From NCBI RefSeq assembly GCF_018343665.1, contig NZ_JAGYPM010000001.1, positions 779,239 through 843,238 of the forward strand: a stretch of 64,000 nt of DNA, given 5' to 3'. Below the pieces are notes generated by a model. The model worked only from the letters and a program-made list of their open reading frames with translations. It did not search any database and was not told where the DNA came from. The first letter of the stretch is position 1. Each line of letters opens with the position of its first letter. Source of the DNA: Cytobacillus citreus. Lineage in GTDB: Bacteria > Bacillota > Bacilli > Bacillales > Cytobacillaceae. This document shows, piece by piece, positions 55,453-63,982 of this stretch. The translations under genes and the position numbers were made by a program.

Positions 55453-55492
55453 AGACGTGTGGTTTCATTATGAAATCACACGTCTTTTTTTA
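55453..55492 (+). terminator. Terminator of citB
   Basis: AGACGTGTGGTTTCA / TGAAATCACACGTCT stem and a run of Ts. Confidence 0.9.
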
Positions 55493-55574
55493 TGAGTGGA
55501 TACAAACATTAATTTTTACAAATCATGTAAGCTTATGTATTGTATAGAAAGAACCGATAATCGGAGGCTGGAAA

Positions 55575-55988
55575 ATGGAAGCGATATTTATAGGACCTTT
55601 TATCATCAAGTATGAATGGATATGGGTATTTATTTCTTTTATTAGTGCATATTTCATGATGAAATATAAAACGAAAACAGACCGAGAATTTCAACAATTT
55701 TTCATGGATTCTGTCATAAATGCTGTCATAATTGGTTTTATTACCTTTAAACTTAGTATAGTATTGTTTCAACCTTCAATCTTAAAAAATCCACTATTAA
55801 TTCTTTATTCATCTGGAGGAAAAAAGGGGATCATAATTGGATTAGTATTAGGACTCATTTATATTGTATGGAAACATAGAAAAGGAAAATGGTCTTTAGA
55901 CGTTTGGATAAGATCAATTGTTTACGGTATTGTCACATTTTTCATTACTTTTTGGCTTTCGAGAACCTTATTTTTTCTTATCGTCTAG
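55575..55988 (+). CDS. Four-helix membrane protein, unknown
   Basis: 137 residues with hydrophobic segments at about 13-30, 45-65, 84-100 and 112-135, separated by basic loops (KYKTKTDREFQQF; KHRKGKWSLD). The order recalls the N-terminal half of prolipoprotein diacylglyceryl transferase, but its signature is not visible. GGAGGCTGGAAA precedes the ATG. Upstream of a TlpA-type thioredoxin by 99 bases; a shared envelope role is only suggested by position. Confidence 0.65.
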   Translation: MEAIFIGPFIIKYEWIWVFISFISAYFMMKYKTKTDREFQQFFMDSVINAVIIGFITFKLSIVLFQPSILKNPLLILYSSGGKKGIIIGLVLGLIYIVWKHRKGKWSLDVWIRSIVYGIVTFFITFWLSRTLFFLIV

Positions 55989-56087
55989 GTTACAATACGG
56001 TTAAATAGGATAAACCCACTAAGGGAATGTTTTGTTGATTCAACTAAGGGGTTACAGCCCTAATCTGCGAAAAAAGGTGTTGAACAG

Positions 56088-56606
56088 ATGATAAAGAAGA
56101 TATTCGCCGCAATTGTATTATTTGGGTTAATGACAGTTGCGATCGTTCAAGCAATGGAGAAGGAAGAACCTAAGCCTAAAAATGATGATCGACTTTCAGG
56201 TTTGAGTGTTGGTTTAAAGGCTCCAGATTTTGAATTGAAAAATTTAAAAGGTGAAACAGTCAAACTGTCAGATTATAAAGGTCAAAAGGTCATGTTAAAT
56301 TTCTGGGCTACATGGTGCCCTCCATGCAAAGCAGAAATGCCGGATATGCAGAAATTTTATACAGAATCTGGCGATAATATTGCAATTTTAGCCATTAATA
56401 TAGATCCTGAATATGATGTTGCGGGATTTGCAAAAGAATTAGGTCTTGATTTTACAATTCTTCTCGATGATCAAGATAAAGTGAACACAGTCTATAAAAT
56501 ATTAACCATCCCAACAACATTTTTTATTGATGAGAATGGAATCATCACACACAAACATTTAAGTTCAATGTCGATTGAAACGATGAGAAAATATGCAGGT
56601 TTATAA
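56088..56606 (+). CDS. yneN: TlpA/ResA-type thioredoxin, YneN-like
   Basis: 172 residues. An uncleaved-looking N-terminal membrane anchor (residues 4-22) places a thioredoxin domain outside the membrane. Redox motif WCPPC (C77, C80), LKAPDFELKNLKGE and the cis-proline IPTTFFID. Likely a thiol-disulfide reductase for cytochrome c or spore proteins. It occupies the position of yneN near citB in B. subtilis. Confidence 0.88.
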   Translation: MIKKIFAAIVLFGLMTVAIVQAMEKEEPKPKNDDRLSGLSVGLKAPDFELKNLKGETVKLSDYKGQKVMLNFWATWCPPCKAEMPDMQKFYTESGDNIAILAINIDPEYDVAGFAKELGLDFTILLDDQDKVNTVYKILTIPTTFFIDENGIITHKHLSSMSIETMRKYAGL

Positions 56607-56614
56607 GTAATGGG

Positions 56615-56642
56615 CATCAGCATAAAAGCTGATGTTTTTTTT
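56615..56642 (+). terminator. Terminator of the TlpA-type gene
   Basis: CATCAGC ATAAAA GCTGATG followed by eight Ts. Confidence 0.9.
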
Positions 56643-56660
56643 TGGCTGTGTAAATGCTCA

Positions 56661-56809
56661 TTGTTGATTGGAACGAAAGGCGCGAGACTCCTCAAAAATG
56701 CATTGGCATTTTCTCGTGGTGTTTATATCCTGTGGGGCGACGAGGAGGCTTCCGGCTTGTTTACCATTGCTGAGTACCTGCAGCGAAATCAACAGGGAAT
56801 TTTAACATA
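56661..56809. repeat. MITE-like element, family A, copy 2 (inverted relative to copy 1)
   Basis: CCTGCAGCGAAATCAACAGGG and the following AATTTTAA match, in reverse complement, the left end of the 9163-9383 element. The ends TGTTGATT and AATCAACA are inverted. GC-rich inside. The 337-base gap 56607-56943 otherwise contains the terminator and the promoter area of the next small gene. Confidence 0.65.
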
Positions 56810-56943
56810 ACTTTTTTTAGAAAGGGTTTACAGTTTTTAAAATTCATTTTAAGAAAAATATAATTTTCGAAAATTTGTAATAATTTCAAAGTTTTTCGTC
56901 CATAATAACTGTTACTATAGTATTAAAGGATGGTGAAATAATA

Positions 56944-57075
56944 ATGAGAAAACCAAGAAAACGCTCATTCGCCGAACTTGTTTTAGAAAATAAGCGACAG
57001 ATATTAAAAGATCAGGCTGCTATGGAAAAAATCGAAGAAAGATTAGAAGAAAAGCGGCTACATAAAGCAGAATAA
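56944..57075 (+). CDS. fbpB: Fur-regulated basic protein family, FbpB-like
   Basis: 43 residues: MRKPRKRSFAELVLENKRQI, then an acidic-basic helix EKIEERLEEKRLHKAE. This matches the Fbp (Fur-regulated basic protein) family, small partners of the FsrA iron-sparing RNA in Bacillus. AAAGGATGGTG precedes the ATG. I could not find a convincing Fur box in the AT-rich upstream sequence. Too short for usual ORF cut-offs. Confidence 0.75.
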   Translation: MRKPRKRSFAELVLENKRQILKDQAAMEKIEERLEEKRLHKAE

Positions 57076-57138
57076 CATTCATTTCCATAAATAAAACCCT
57101 CATCGAAGTCACATACTTTAATTGAGGAGGGATTTTTT

Positions 57139-57282
57139 ATGAGTAATCCGAAAAGGGATGCTAGGAAATTTAATCCTAATCACATTGGTACGCAACCTCG
57201 TGGTTATGGAGGAAATAATGGAAAGAAAATGCAAAGTAATACAGGTGGAACCCCTCAAGTAATACAAACAAAAGGTGAATAA
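57139..57282 (+). CDS. sspN: Small acid-soluble spore protein N
   Basis: 47 residues: MSNPKRDARKFNPNHIGTQP followed by a Gly/Asn/Lys-rich tail. Closely matches B. subtilis SspN. GAGGAGGGATTTTTT precedes the ATG. Minor SASP made in the forespore. It lies upstream of tlp as in B. subtilis. Confidence 0.9.
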   Translation: MSNPKRDARKFNPNHIGTQPRGYGGNNGKKMQSNTGGTPQVIQTKGE

Positions 57283-57294
57283 CCCTATCATATG

Positions 57295-57325
57295 CCCGCT
57301 TCATCATTCTGATGCAGCGGGTTTT
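57295..57325 (+). terminator. Terminator of sspN
   Basis: CCCGCT-CATC and GATG-AGCGGG arms with a TTTTA tail. Confidence 0.7.
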
Positions 57326-57431
57326 ACTATTGTCTACGTTTTAGTATAGCCACACTTTTCCGTTGATAATTTTTCTTTGAATTCACAAACTATATTTGTA
57401 TCACCACATTCTCAATAGGAGGAATAATAAA

Positions 57432-57683
57432 ATGACATTTAACAACAAGCCGAAGCCTGATGATAGAAGTGATAATGTTGAAAAACTACAAACAATGGTA
57501 CAAAATACGATGGGAAATATAAATGATGCCAATGAGACATTGCAGTTTGCTGATGGAGAGGAACGTGCAAAGATTGCAGCGAAAAACGAACGTCGTAAGG
57601 AAAGCATTCAGGCAATGAAGGAAGAAATTCAAGATGAAAGTCAAGCACGTCAAAATGGCTTTAATGAAACTAACAATCGATAG
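57432..57683 (+). CDS. tlp: Spore protein Tlp (thioredoxin-like SASP)
   Basis: 83 residues, the same length as B. subtilis Tlp. NKPKPDDRSDNVEKLQTMVQ and the helical KNERRKESIQAMKEEI segment are characteristic. TAGGAGGAATAATAAA precedes ATG 57432. Minor small acid-soluble spore protein despite its name. Terminator follows. Confidence 0.93.
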   Translation: MTFNNKPKPDDRSDNVEKLQTMVQNTMGNINDANETLQFADGEERAKIAAKNERRKESIQAMKEEIQDESQARQNGFNETNNR

Positions 57684-57701
57684 AAAAAGCTTGGAGTTTA
57701 G

Positions 57702-57732
57702 AAGGCCTGATTTTGTTATCAGGCCTTTTATA
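57702..57732 (+). terminator. Terminator of tlp
   Basis: AAGGCCTGAT / ATCAGGCCTT stem and T-rich tail. Confidence 0.85.
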
Positions 57733-57786
57733 AAGGAATTGTGATATGATTAGTATTGGAAATTGAATAGAAGAAGTGATATTTCG

Positions 57787-60141
57787 ATGGAAAAACAAAG
57801 ACAAAGAAAAGTAATTACGGAAAGAATAGCTCTGTGGAAAAATGAGCTTCGTCAATTTGGATACATAGAAAAGGAAAATGAAGTTTTATCCTTATTAGGC
57901 TCTCTAGATGAAGAAGAAGACCATGAGATCGTCTCTGAAATTTTAACACTTGCTGCTCTGTCGAGAATTGGTAAATCGAAGCAAGACTCACTTGGATTGG
58001 TATGGCTAAATAAGGCAATTAAATTAAATTCTGACAATCAAAAAGCTGCTGAGTATTTAGCTCAATTCGAATGGAGTAATAAGGAAAGTATCTTTAATAT
58101 TCTCTCCTTTCCTACTTTAAGAGAAACTGACAACAAACAAGCAAAAATGAAAACAGCAGAGGATATTCTTGAAGTTTGCAGGAATTTTATTGAGCTAGCA
58201 GAAGAAGAAATGGATGAGCTTCACAAAAAAAAATTAAAAACGAAGGATGCTCAATGGCTTCGTTCATATGAGAAAATGACAGAGATATTAAAGCTGTCTT
58301 TGGAAGATACAGTCTTGCTTACAAAAGCGACAGAGGAATATTTTCAATCAATTGCTGGCGTATTCTATAATTCTTCTTATTATAGTGAAATGAAATTAAT
58401 AATTGATCGGATAGAAGGATGGAAGGAGGAATGGCAGCAATTATTCCCTACAGATATAGATAATGAAGAGGATAGTGTTAGCCCCCTTGAAGAGGTTCAA
58501 GAGATGATTGGCCTAGAGGAAGTAAAAGAGCGTGTAAATCTTTTGTACCGTTTTTTAAAATATCAAAAGGAACGTAAAGCACTTGGTTATCAATTGAAAG
58601 ATGAATTGAGCTTACATATGATTTTAACGGGAAATCCCGGTACTGGAAAAACGAGCTTAGCGCGGTTGCTTGCAAAAATATATCATGAACTTGGAGTTCT
58701 TCCCCGTAAAGAAGTTGTGGAAGCTGATCGATCACAGCTTGTTGGTGCATATGTTGGACAAACTGAAGAAAATGTAAAGGCAATAGTTGAAAAAGCTCTT
58801 GGCGGAGTATTATTTATTGATGAGGCTTATAGCTTAAAAAGAGAGGGGCAGACTGGAAACGATTATGGTCAAGTAGCCATCGATACTTTAGTGTCATTCA
58901 TGACTAGCTCTGAGTACGGTGGGAAATTTGCGCTTATATTAGCTGGGTATCCTGAAGAAATGCGTCAATTTTTAGATATAAACCCTGGGCTTCGAAGTCG
59001 TTTCCCAAATTCAAATCATATCCATTTGCCGGATTATTCGAATACAGAATTAATTCTAATTGGAGAAAAGCTCGCCATAGACAATGACTACATAATGACT
59101 GAGGATGCAAAAAAGGAGCTTGAAAAACGGATAGAGAAAGAACGGGTAGATGACACTTTTGGAAATGCGCGGTCAGTTAGAAATATTGTACTTGATGCGA
59201 TATTTATAAAAGGGACAAGCTCTAAAAAGGAAAACCATATTTTAGACTTTACATTACTAGAGAAAAAGGACTTTGAAAATATTATTCAAGACAAAGGGAA
59301 TAATCCAAAGAAGCAACTTGCAAATTTAATCGGACTTGAATCTGTAAAAAATGAAGTAAATATGTTATTGGCATTTGTGAAGATGCAGCAAATAAGGAGA
59401 GAAAAGGGGCTTCCAGATGTACCTATCCAGCTCCATTCTGTATTTACTGGTAATCCAGGGACTGGCAAAACAACCGTTGCCAAAATATATGCTGAGCTCT
59501 TAAAGGAATATGGATTTCTGAAGAGGGGCCATTTAATTATTGCAAGCAGAGCTGATTTTGTCGCTGGTTATGTTGGTCAAACTGCGATCAAGACAAAAAA
59601 GAAAATAAAAGAGGCGCTTGGTGGTGTGCTCTTTATTGATGAAGCCTATTCCTTACTATCATCATCTCAAGGGGATTTTGGCAAGGAAGTCGTTGATACG
59701 CTTGTTGATGAAATGACGAAGCATAATGAAAATTTAGTCATCATATTAGCTGGTTATCCGGATGAAATGAGAGTGTTGTTACAAAGTAACCCAGGTTTGA
59801 AATCGAGATTTAAGAAGTTTTTTCATTTTAGTGATTATTCTATTGATGAACTTCTGGAAATCATTATCAAATATGCTTCTAACTATCAATATGAATTAAC
59901 ACAAGAGGCGCTTGAATATTTAAAGGAAGCTTTGAGTGAAATTCAAATTAATGGAAATGGCCGCTTTGCAACAAATTTAACGGATGAAGCAATCCAATCA
60001 CAAGCATTGCGGCTTATTTCAGAGGATAAGGATTGTAAGCATTTAAAGCATGTTTCATATTTAGAGAAATTAGATTTTGAAACGGCATTAACAAGAATTA
60101 GAGAGGGGAATCATAATGCTAGTATCAACGAAGGAAATTGA
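57787..60141 (+). CDS. Double AAA+ ATPase of the CbbX/SpoVK type
   Basis: 784 residues. An N-terminal helical region (about 1-230) is followed by two CbbX-type AAA+ modules. Module 1: Walker A GNPGTGKTS, pore-type VGAYVGQTEENV, Walker B GGVLFIDEAYSL. Module 2: GNPGTGKTT, VAGYVGQTAIKT, GGVLFIDEAYSL. Each has a sensor/arginine-finger stretch NPGLRSRF or NPGLKSRF. B. subtilis SpoVK has one module; EccA of type VII secretion is a more distant relative. Substrate unknown. Inserted between tlp and yneP relative to B. subtilis. Start ATG 57787; TTG 57763 is an alternative. Confidence 0.85.
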   Translation: MEKQRQRKVITERIALWKNELRQFGYIEKENEVLSLLGSLDEEEDHEIVSEILTLAALSRIGKSKQDSLGLVWLNKAIKLNSDNQKAAEYLAQFEWSNKESIFNILSFPTLRETDNKQAKMKTAEDILEVCRNFIELAEEEMDELHKKKLKTKDAQWLRSYEKMTEILKLSLEDTVLLTKATEEYFQSIAGVFYNSSYYSEMKLIIDRIEGWKEEWQQLFPTDIDNEEDSVSPLEEVQEMIGLEEVKERVNLLYRFLKYQKERKALGYQLKDELSLHMILTGNPGTGKTSLARLLAKIYHELGVLPRKEVVEADRSQLVGAYVGQTEENVKAIVEKALGGVLFIDEAYSLKREGQTGNDYGQVAIDTLVSFMTSSEYGGKFALILAGYPEEMRQFLDINPGLRSRFPNSNHIHLPDYSNTELILIGEKLAIDNDYIMTEDAKKELEKRIEKERVDDTFGNARSVRNIVLDAIFIKGTSSKKENHILDFTLLEKKDFENIIQDKGNNPKKQLANLIGLESVKNEVNMLLAFVKMQQIRREKGLPDVPIQLHSVFTGNPGTGKTTVAKIYAELLKEYGFLKRGHLIIASRADFVAGYVGQTAIKTKKKIKEALGGVLFIDEAYSLLSSSQGDFGKEVVDTLVDEMTKHNENLVIILAGYPDEMRVLLQSNPGLKSRFKKFFHFSDYSIDELLEIIIKYASNYQYELTQEALEYLKEALSEIQINGNGRFATNLTDEAIQSQALRLISEDKDCKHLKHVSYLEKLDFETALTRIREGNHNASINEGN

Positions 60142-60550
60142 AGTGAGATATGCGGAAACGGACCAAATGGGTGTTGTTTATCATGCAAACTATTTAGTAT
60201 GGATGGAATTAGGAAGAACTCAAATCATTAAGGACTTAGGTTTTAATTATGCTGAAATGGAAAAAGACGGAATTATTTCGCCTGTACTTGATATTCAAGC
60301 CTCGTATAAAAAACCTCTTCATTATGGTGAAAAAGCAATTGTAAAAACGTGGATTGAGGAATACGATGGTTTACGAACTAGTTATGGTTATGAAATATAT
60401 ACAGAGAAAGATGAATTAGCTGTCACAGGATTTTCAAAGCATGTTTGTGTAAAAAAGGAAACCTTTAGACCGATTTCTATAAAAAAATATTACCCAGTAT
60501 GGCATGAAGCATATGAAAAAGCAAAAAAGCAACCAGCAGAAACTTATTAG
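60116..60550 (+). CDS. yneP: YneP-like 4-hydroxybenzoyl-CoA thioesterase family protein
   Basis: 144 residues, hot-dog fold. The catalytic motif YAETDQMGVVYHANYLVWME (Asp near residue 16) is that of YbgC/4HBT thioesterases. Hydrolyses short or aromatic acyl-CoAs; the natural substrate is not known. GAGGGGAATCATA precedes the ATG inside the end of the AAA+ gene (26-base overlap), so the two are co-translated. Confidence 0.9.
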   Translation: MLVSTKEIEVRYAETDQMGVVYHANYLVWMELGRTQIIKDLGFNYAEMEKDGIISPVLDIQASYKKPLHYGEKAIVKTWIEEYDGLRTSYGYEIYTEKDELAVTGFSKHVCVKKETFRPISIKKYYPVWHEAYEKAKKQPAETY

Positions 60551-60561
60551 AAATGAGAAGA

Positions 60562-60598
60562 GGAGATAGCATTCAACTTATGCTATCTCCATTATTTT
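60562..60598 (+). terminator. Terminator of yneP
   Basis: GGAGATAGCAT / ATGCTATCTCC stem, followed by ATTATTTTGTT. Confidence 0.8.
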
Positions 60599-60637
60599 GT
60601 TAATTTATCGCAGATTAACTCGCTGATAGACCCCCAT

Positions 60638-60931
60638 TTATTGAAGTTTCACTTTATAAGAAGGTTCATTTTCAATCTCATTAAACTCCACAGACAAATC
60701 ATGATTATCAAAATACCATAGATCTTTTTCTTCGATAAAATAAGTGATTCCGTTTTTAATTGTCTCAGCACCAGCATCAATTGGTGCATCGTTTGATATC
60801 CCTAATGAAAAGCCTTGCTGAACAGTGCTACAGCCGCCATATCGTGCAAAAAAACGTACGAAATCTCCCTTTTTTAAGAGCATTTCTTCTACAAACCAAG
60901 CTGCTGCATCCTCACTAATATGTATTTTCAA
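60638..60931 (-). CDS. yneR: HesB/IscA-like protein, YneR-type
   Basis: 97 residues. FVRFFARYGGCSTVQQGFSL and FIEEKDLWYFDNHDLSVEF are typical of the YneR branch of the HesB fold, which retains only part of the IscA cysteines. Function unknown. TTG start after AAAGGAGGAGTATTAA. Its last codons (KVKLQ) coincide with the GAAGTTTCACTTTAT tail of repeat family D, which extends past its stop. Confidence 0.85.
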   Translation of the reverse strand: MKIHISEDAAAWFVEEMLLKKGDFVRFFARYGGCSTVQQGFSLGISNDAPIDAGAETIKNGITYFIEEKDLWYFDNHDLSVEFNEIENEPSYKVKLQ

Positions 60932-60964
60932 TTAATACTCCTCCTTTTGTGAATGAACGATCGT

Positions 60965-61801
60965 TTAGTCGATATACGGAATTATACCGCTTAATATCAT
61001 CAAAAAATTAAACATAATATGCCAAATAATTGCAGGGAGAATGCTTCCTGAGCGAACTGTTATCCCAGCATAGAATATCCCTCCTAGTGCAAATAGAAGG
61101 CAAACATCCCATGAAAACCCGAGTGAAATATGTGAGATTCCAAAAGTGATCCCTGAAAATATAACAGCTGCTTTTTCCCCAGCTAAAGTACTCATTCTTG
61201 TTAACAAAATCCCTCTCCATAATATTTCTTCCAGTATTGCATTTACAAACGAAAAAATAAATAAAAAAAATAGAAAGGAGGGAGAGGCTAATTGAATGTT
61301 TGAAAAATGAATAAAAGGAATAAAAACTGCGAAATTAATACATATTGCAATCATTAAAAATACTTTTACTGAAACAGAATGAAAACCACTCCATATAAAC
61401 GGAAAAGAAATTGTCGCCTTCCAATTAGGTTTATCCCAATAATGATTTAATACTACATCAAATTTTTTAATAACGTAGACCATGAAAATGATTGGAAAAA
61501 AAAGCAGGCAGCGATTTATGATCATTATAATACTAATGGGGAAGGGAAGTTCTTCTATAAATCTATCTCCATATAAATAAAATAAGTAACCAAGTATGTA
61601 AGCGGTAATCACCCAAATAAAAACTCGATTTTGCTTAGATGTTACTGTCATAAATATAACAAATCCAATAATTATTGTGAAAGCAAGTGTAAATTGCTTA
61701 TATTGCGTTAAGATAATAATAATTAAAAATATGAAGAGCTGTAAAAATTGCAGAGCCTTAGCTCGCCAATCAGGAGTAGTCAATTGGGTCATGCTCTCCA
61801 T
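60965..61801 (-). CDS. CPBP family intramembrane metalloprotease
   Basis: 278 residues, about eight membrane helices. The three CPBP (CaaX protease-like) motifs are present: EEILWRG, FGISHIS and WHIMFNF. Such proteins act in bacteriocin self-protection or prenyl-peptide processing; nothing here indicates a substrate. ATG 61801 follows GAGTGAGGAAA on the minus strand; a GTG at 61810 overlaps that site. Confidence 0.85.
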   Translation of the reverse strand: MESMTQLTTPDWRAKALQFLQLFIFLIIIILTQYKQFTLAFTIIIGFVIFMTVTSKQNRVFIWVITAYILGYLFYLYGDRFIEELPFPISIIMIINRCLLFFPIIFMVYVIKKFDVVLNHYWDKPNWKATISFPFIWSGFHSVSVKVFLMIAICINFAVFIPFIHFSNIQLASPSFLFFLFIFSFVNAILEEILWRGILLTRMSTLAGEKAAVIFSGITFGISHISLGFSWDVCLLFALGGIFYAGITVRSGSILPAIIWHIMFNFLMILSGIIPYID

Positions 61802-61937
61802 TTTCCTCACTCTATTTTATCACTTTCCATTTGAAAATTCTTTTCAAATGAATAATAGGTGGAACTAAAAAAAGAATGAGCTTTCGATAAAACTAGCTCA
61901 TTCCATTCATGAATTATTAAGTGGTAAATTTTTTTTA

Positions 61938-62566
61938 TTATTTTTCAAACTTAAAGTGTTCAATAGAGTCTCGTAACTCATAGGATAATTTTCGCAGATT
62001 TTCAGAGATTTTTTCCACCTCGAGAACGGAACGCTTCTGTTCTTCGGTAATACTTGTTACTTCTTCAACCCCAGCTGATGTTTGCTGAGAAATGGATACG
62101 ACACTATCAACTGAAGATGAGATGGATTGGCTGCTTTCTGCAGTATTTCACTGGCATTTGCAATTTCATCAATATCTGTTGCAAGGCTATCCATTAAACC
62201 AAACATATTTCTAAAGCCATTTGCAGTGTTTATAACCATTTCTGCTCCTTCAACGGCAAATTCTTTTCCATGTTCAATATTTTCTAATGCTTTCGAAGAA
62301 TCTAATTGAATTTCACTGATTAGGACCGAGATTTTTTCAACAGATTCCCGGCTTTGTTCAGCAAGTTTCTTTACCTCATTTGCTACAACTGCAAAGCCCT
62401 TTCCTTGCTCGCCAGCCCTGGCTGCTTCAATTGACGCGTTGAGAGAAAGGAGGTTTGTTTGTTCAGCTAAATCATGGATCAAGGCTGTAATATCATTGAT
62501 TGCTTGGAGTTTTAAGTCGAGCTCCTTCATGATAGCAGCAGATTCGACTGATTGATTTAATGACAT
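61938..62566 (-). pseudogene. Short methyl-accepting chemotaxis-type signalling protein, frameshifted
   Basis: The first frame encodes the core MCP signalling hairpin: [20 protein letters not shown], then [18 protein letters not shown], through SEILQKAA. One base is missing near 62129-62132; thereafter another frame continues [31 protein letters not shown] and DSIEHFKFEK to a stop at 61938. Intact it would be about 209 residues, starting at ATG 62566 after GGAGGGATTCT, with no membrane or sensor part. Either a decayed gene or a sequence error. Confidence 0.8.
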
Positions 62567-62681
62567 AGAATCCCTCCAAACCCCTTGCTACTAGTATTAT
62601 AATATATAGTTAAAAAGTGCTAGTCGTTAAATATGACATTTGTATTACATTTTCAGAGAAATCGACATATTCAAAACCTTT

Positions 62682-63833
62682 TTAAATATTTCCTAGCATG
62701 TGCTCCTGAATTTCCTTATATTTATTCATGGCATCCTGCAAGCCAAACTTAGAAGCTTCTTTAAGCGGGACAACACGATAGTTCTTTAGCTTTTGATTTG
62801 ATACGTAGGTTGGGAAAAAATTTGGATTGTTTAATTTAATTTTTACCCCTTCCTCATCAATGATTTTTGTCACTTCAATCGTTGCCATCCCGCCAATGTC
62901 CTTATAATCTTGATATTGGCCTGATAGAAAATTCCCTAAAGAATAAACGATGAGTGCTTCATGACCATTTGATGATTTCATCCATTCCATAGGCTGTAAA
63001 ACATGTGGGTGGTGCCCGAACAAAATGTCTATTCCTTCATTGGTTAAAAACTGAGCCAATTCCTTTTGCTCTGCTGTTGGAAATCGCTGATATTCATTTC
63101 CCCAATGAAGACTCATCACAACGACATCTGCTTCGTTTTTAGCACGATGTATTTCCTCTTTCATTGCCTGTTTATCAATTAAGTTAACAAGATAATCTTT
63201 ACCCTTTGGGATCGGAATCCCGTTTGTTCCGTATGAATAGGACAAATAAGCAATTTTTATCCCATTTTTGTTTAGAATAACTAATGATTGCTGATTTTCT
63301 TTCGTTTTATAAGTGCCTACATGAGGGAGGCCAATCTTATTCATATAATTTATTGAACTAATCAGGCCTATTTCTCCTTTATCAAGGGAATGATTGTTTG
63401 CAGTGGATACAATATCAATACCTGCTTCAAGTAAAGCATCCCCAACCTCTTGGGGGCTATTAAATAGCGGGTAGCTTGAAATGCCAATTTCTGTACCCCC
63501 AAGAATCGTTTCTTGATTCGCTAACAGTAAATCGGGTTTTTGTAATACATTTCTAACGTATTGAAACATTGGATTGAAATCATAACCTGTTCTAGTTTTT
63601 GCATCGTTATACACCCAATCATGAATAAGAATATCTCCAATGGCTCCTAGCGTAATTGTTTCGTTAAAATATTTTGGACTAACAAAAACTTGTCTTACCT
63701 CGTGAGCTTGAACTTGAATATGGATCATTTCTTTGTGATTGGTTTTTTGGTACATATTAAGAATTAGATATGAGGAGAAAATCAATAATGCCATACAAAA
63801 AAGAATAGAAAAATAAATTGATCGATTCTTCAT
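62682..63833 (-). CDS. CapA-family (PGA_cap) metallophosphatase-like protein
   Basis: 383 residues. N-terminal membrane anchor at about 5-25, then a calcineurin-like CapA domain outside the membrane: GAIGDILIHDWVY, LLLANQETILGG, STANNHSLDKG, VVMSLHWGNEYQ and ILFGHHPHVLQP. Related to the poly-gamma-glutamate factor PgsA/CapA (YwtB), but no pgsBC genes are nearby, so its role is open. ATG 63833 follows AAGGAGATTAAT on the minus strand. Confidence 0.88.
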   Translation of the reverse strand: MKNRSIYFSILFCMALLIFSSYLILNMYQKTNHKEMIHIQVQAHEVRQVFVSPKYFNETITLGAIGDILIHDWVYNDAKTRTGYDFNPMFQYVRNVLQKPDLLLANQETILGGTEIGISSYPLFNSPQEVGDALLEAGIDIVSTANNHSLDKGEIGLISSINYMNKIGLPHVGTYKTKENQQSLVILNKNGIKIAYLSYSYGTNGIPIPKGKDYLVNLIDKQAMKEEIHRAKNEADVVVMSLHWGNEYQRFPTAEQKELAQFLTNEGIDILFGHHPHVLQPMEWMKSSNGHEALIVYSLGNFLSGQYQDYKDIGGMATIEVTKIIDEEGVKIKLNNPNFFPTYVSNQKLKNYRVVPLKEASKFGLQDAMNKYKEIQEHMLGNI

Positions 63834-63982
63834 ATTAATCTCCTTAACATAAAGTTTATATATACTATAATACAAGATTGTAAATTATTCGATAAAACCC
63901 AAAATATTGTAAATGCATTTCGTTCGAAAGATTTTTAGAGGTAGGGTATAATATTGTAAAATAATAATGATGAGGTGATTAG

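Noticed and set aside
56610..56810. 66-codon open frame after the TlpA-type gene
   Set aside because: It reads through the terminator and the MITE-like repeat and lacks a ribosome binding site.
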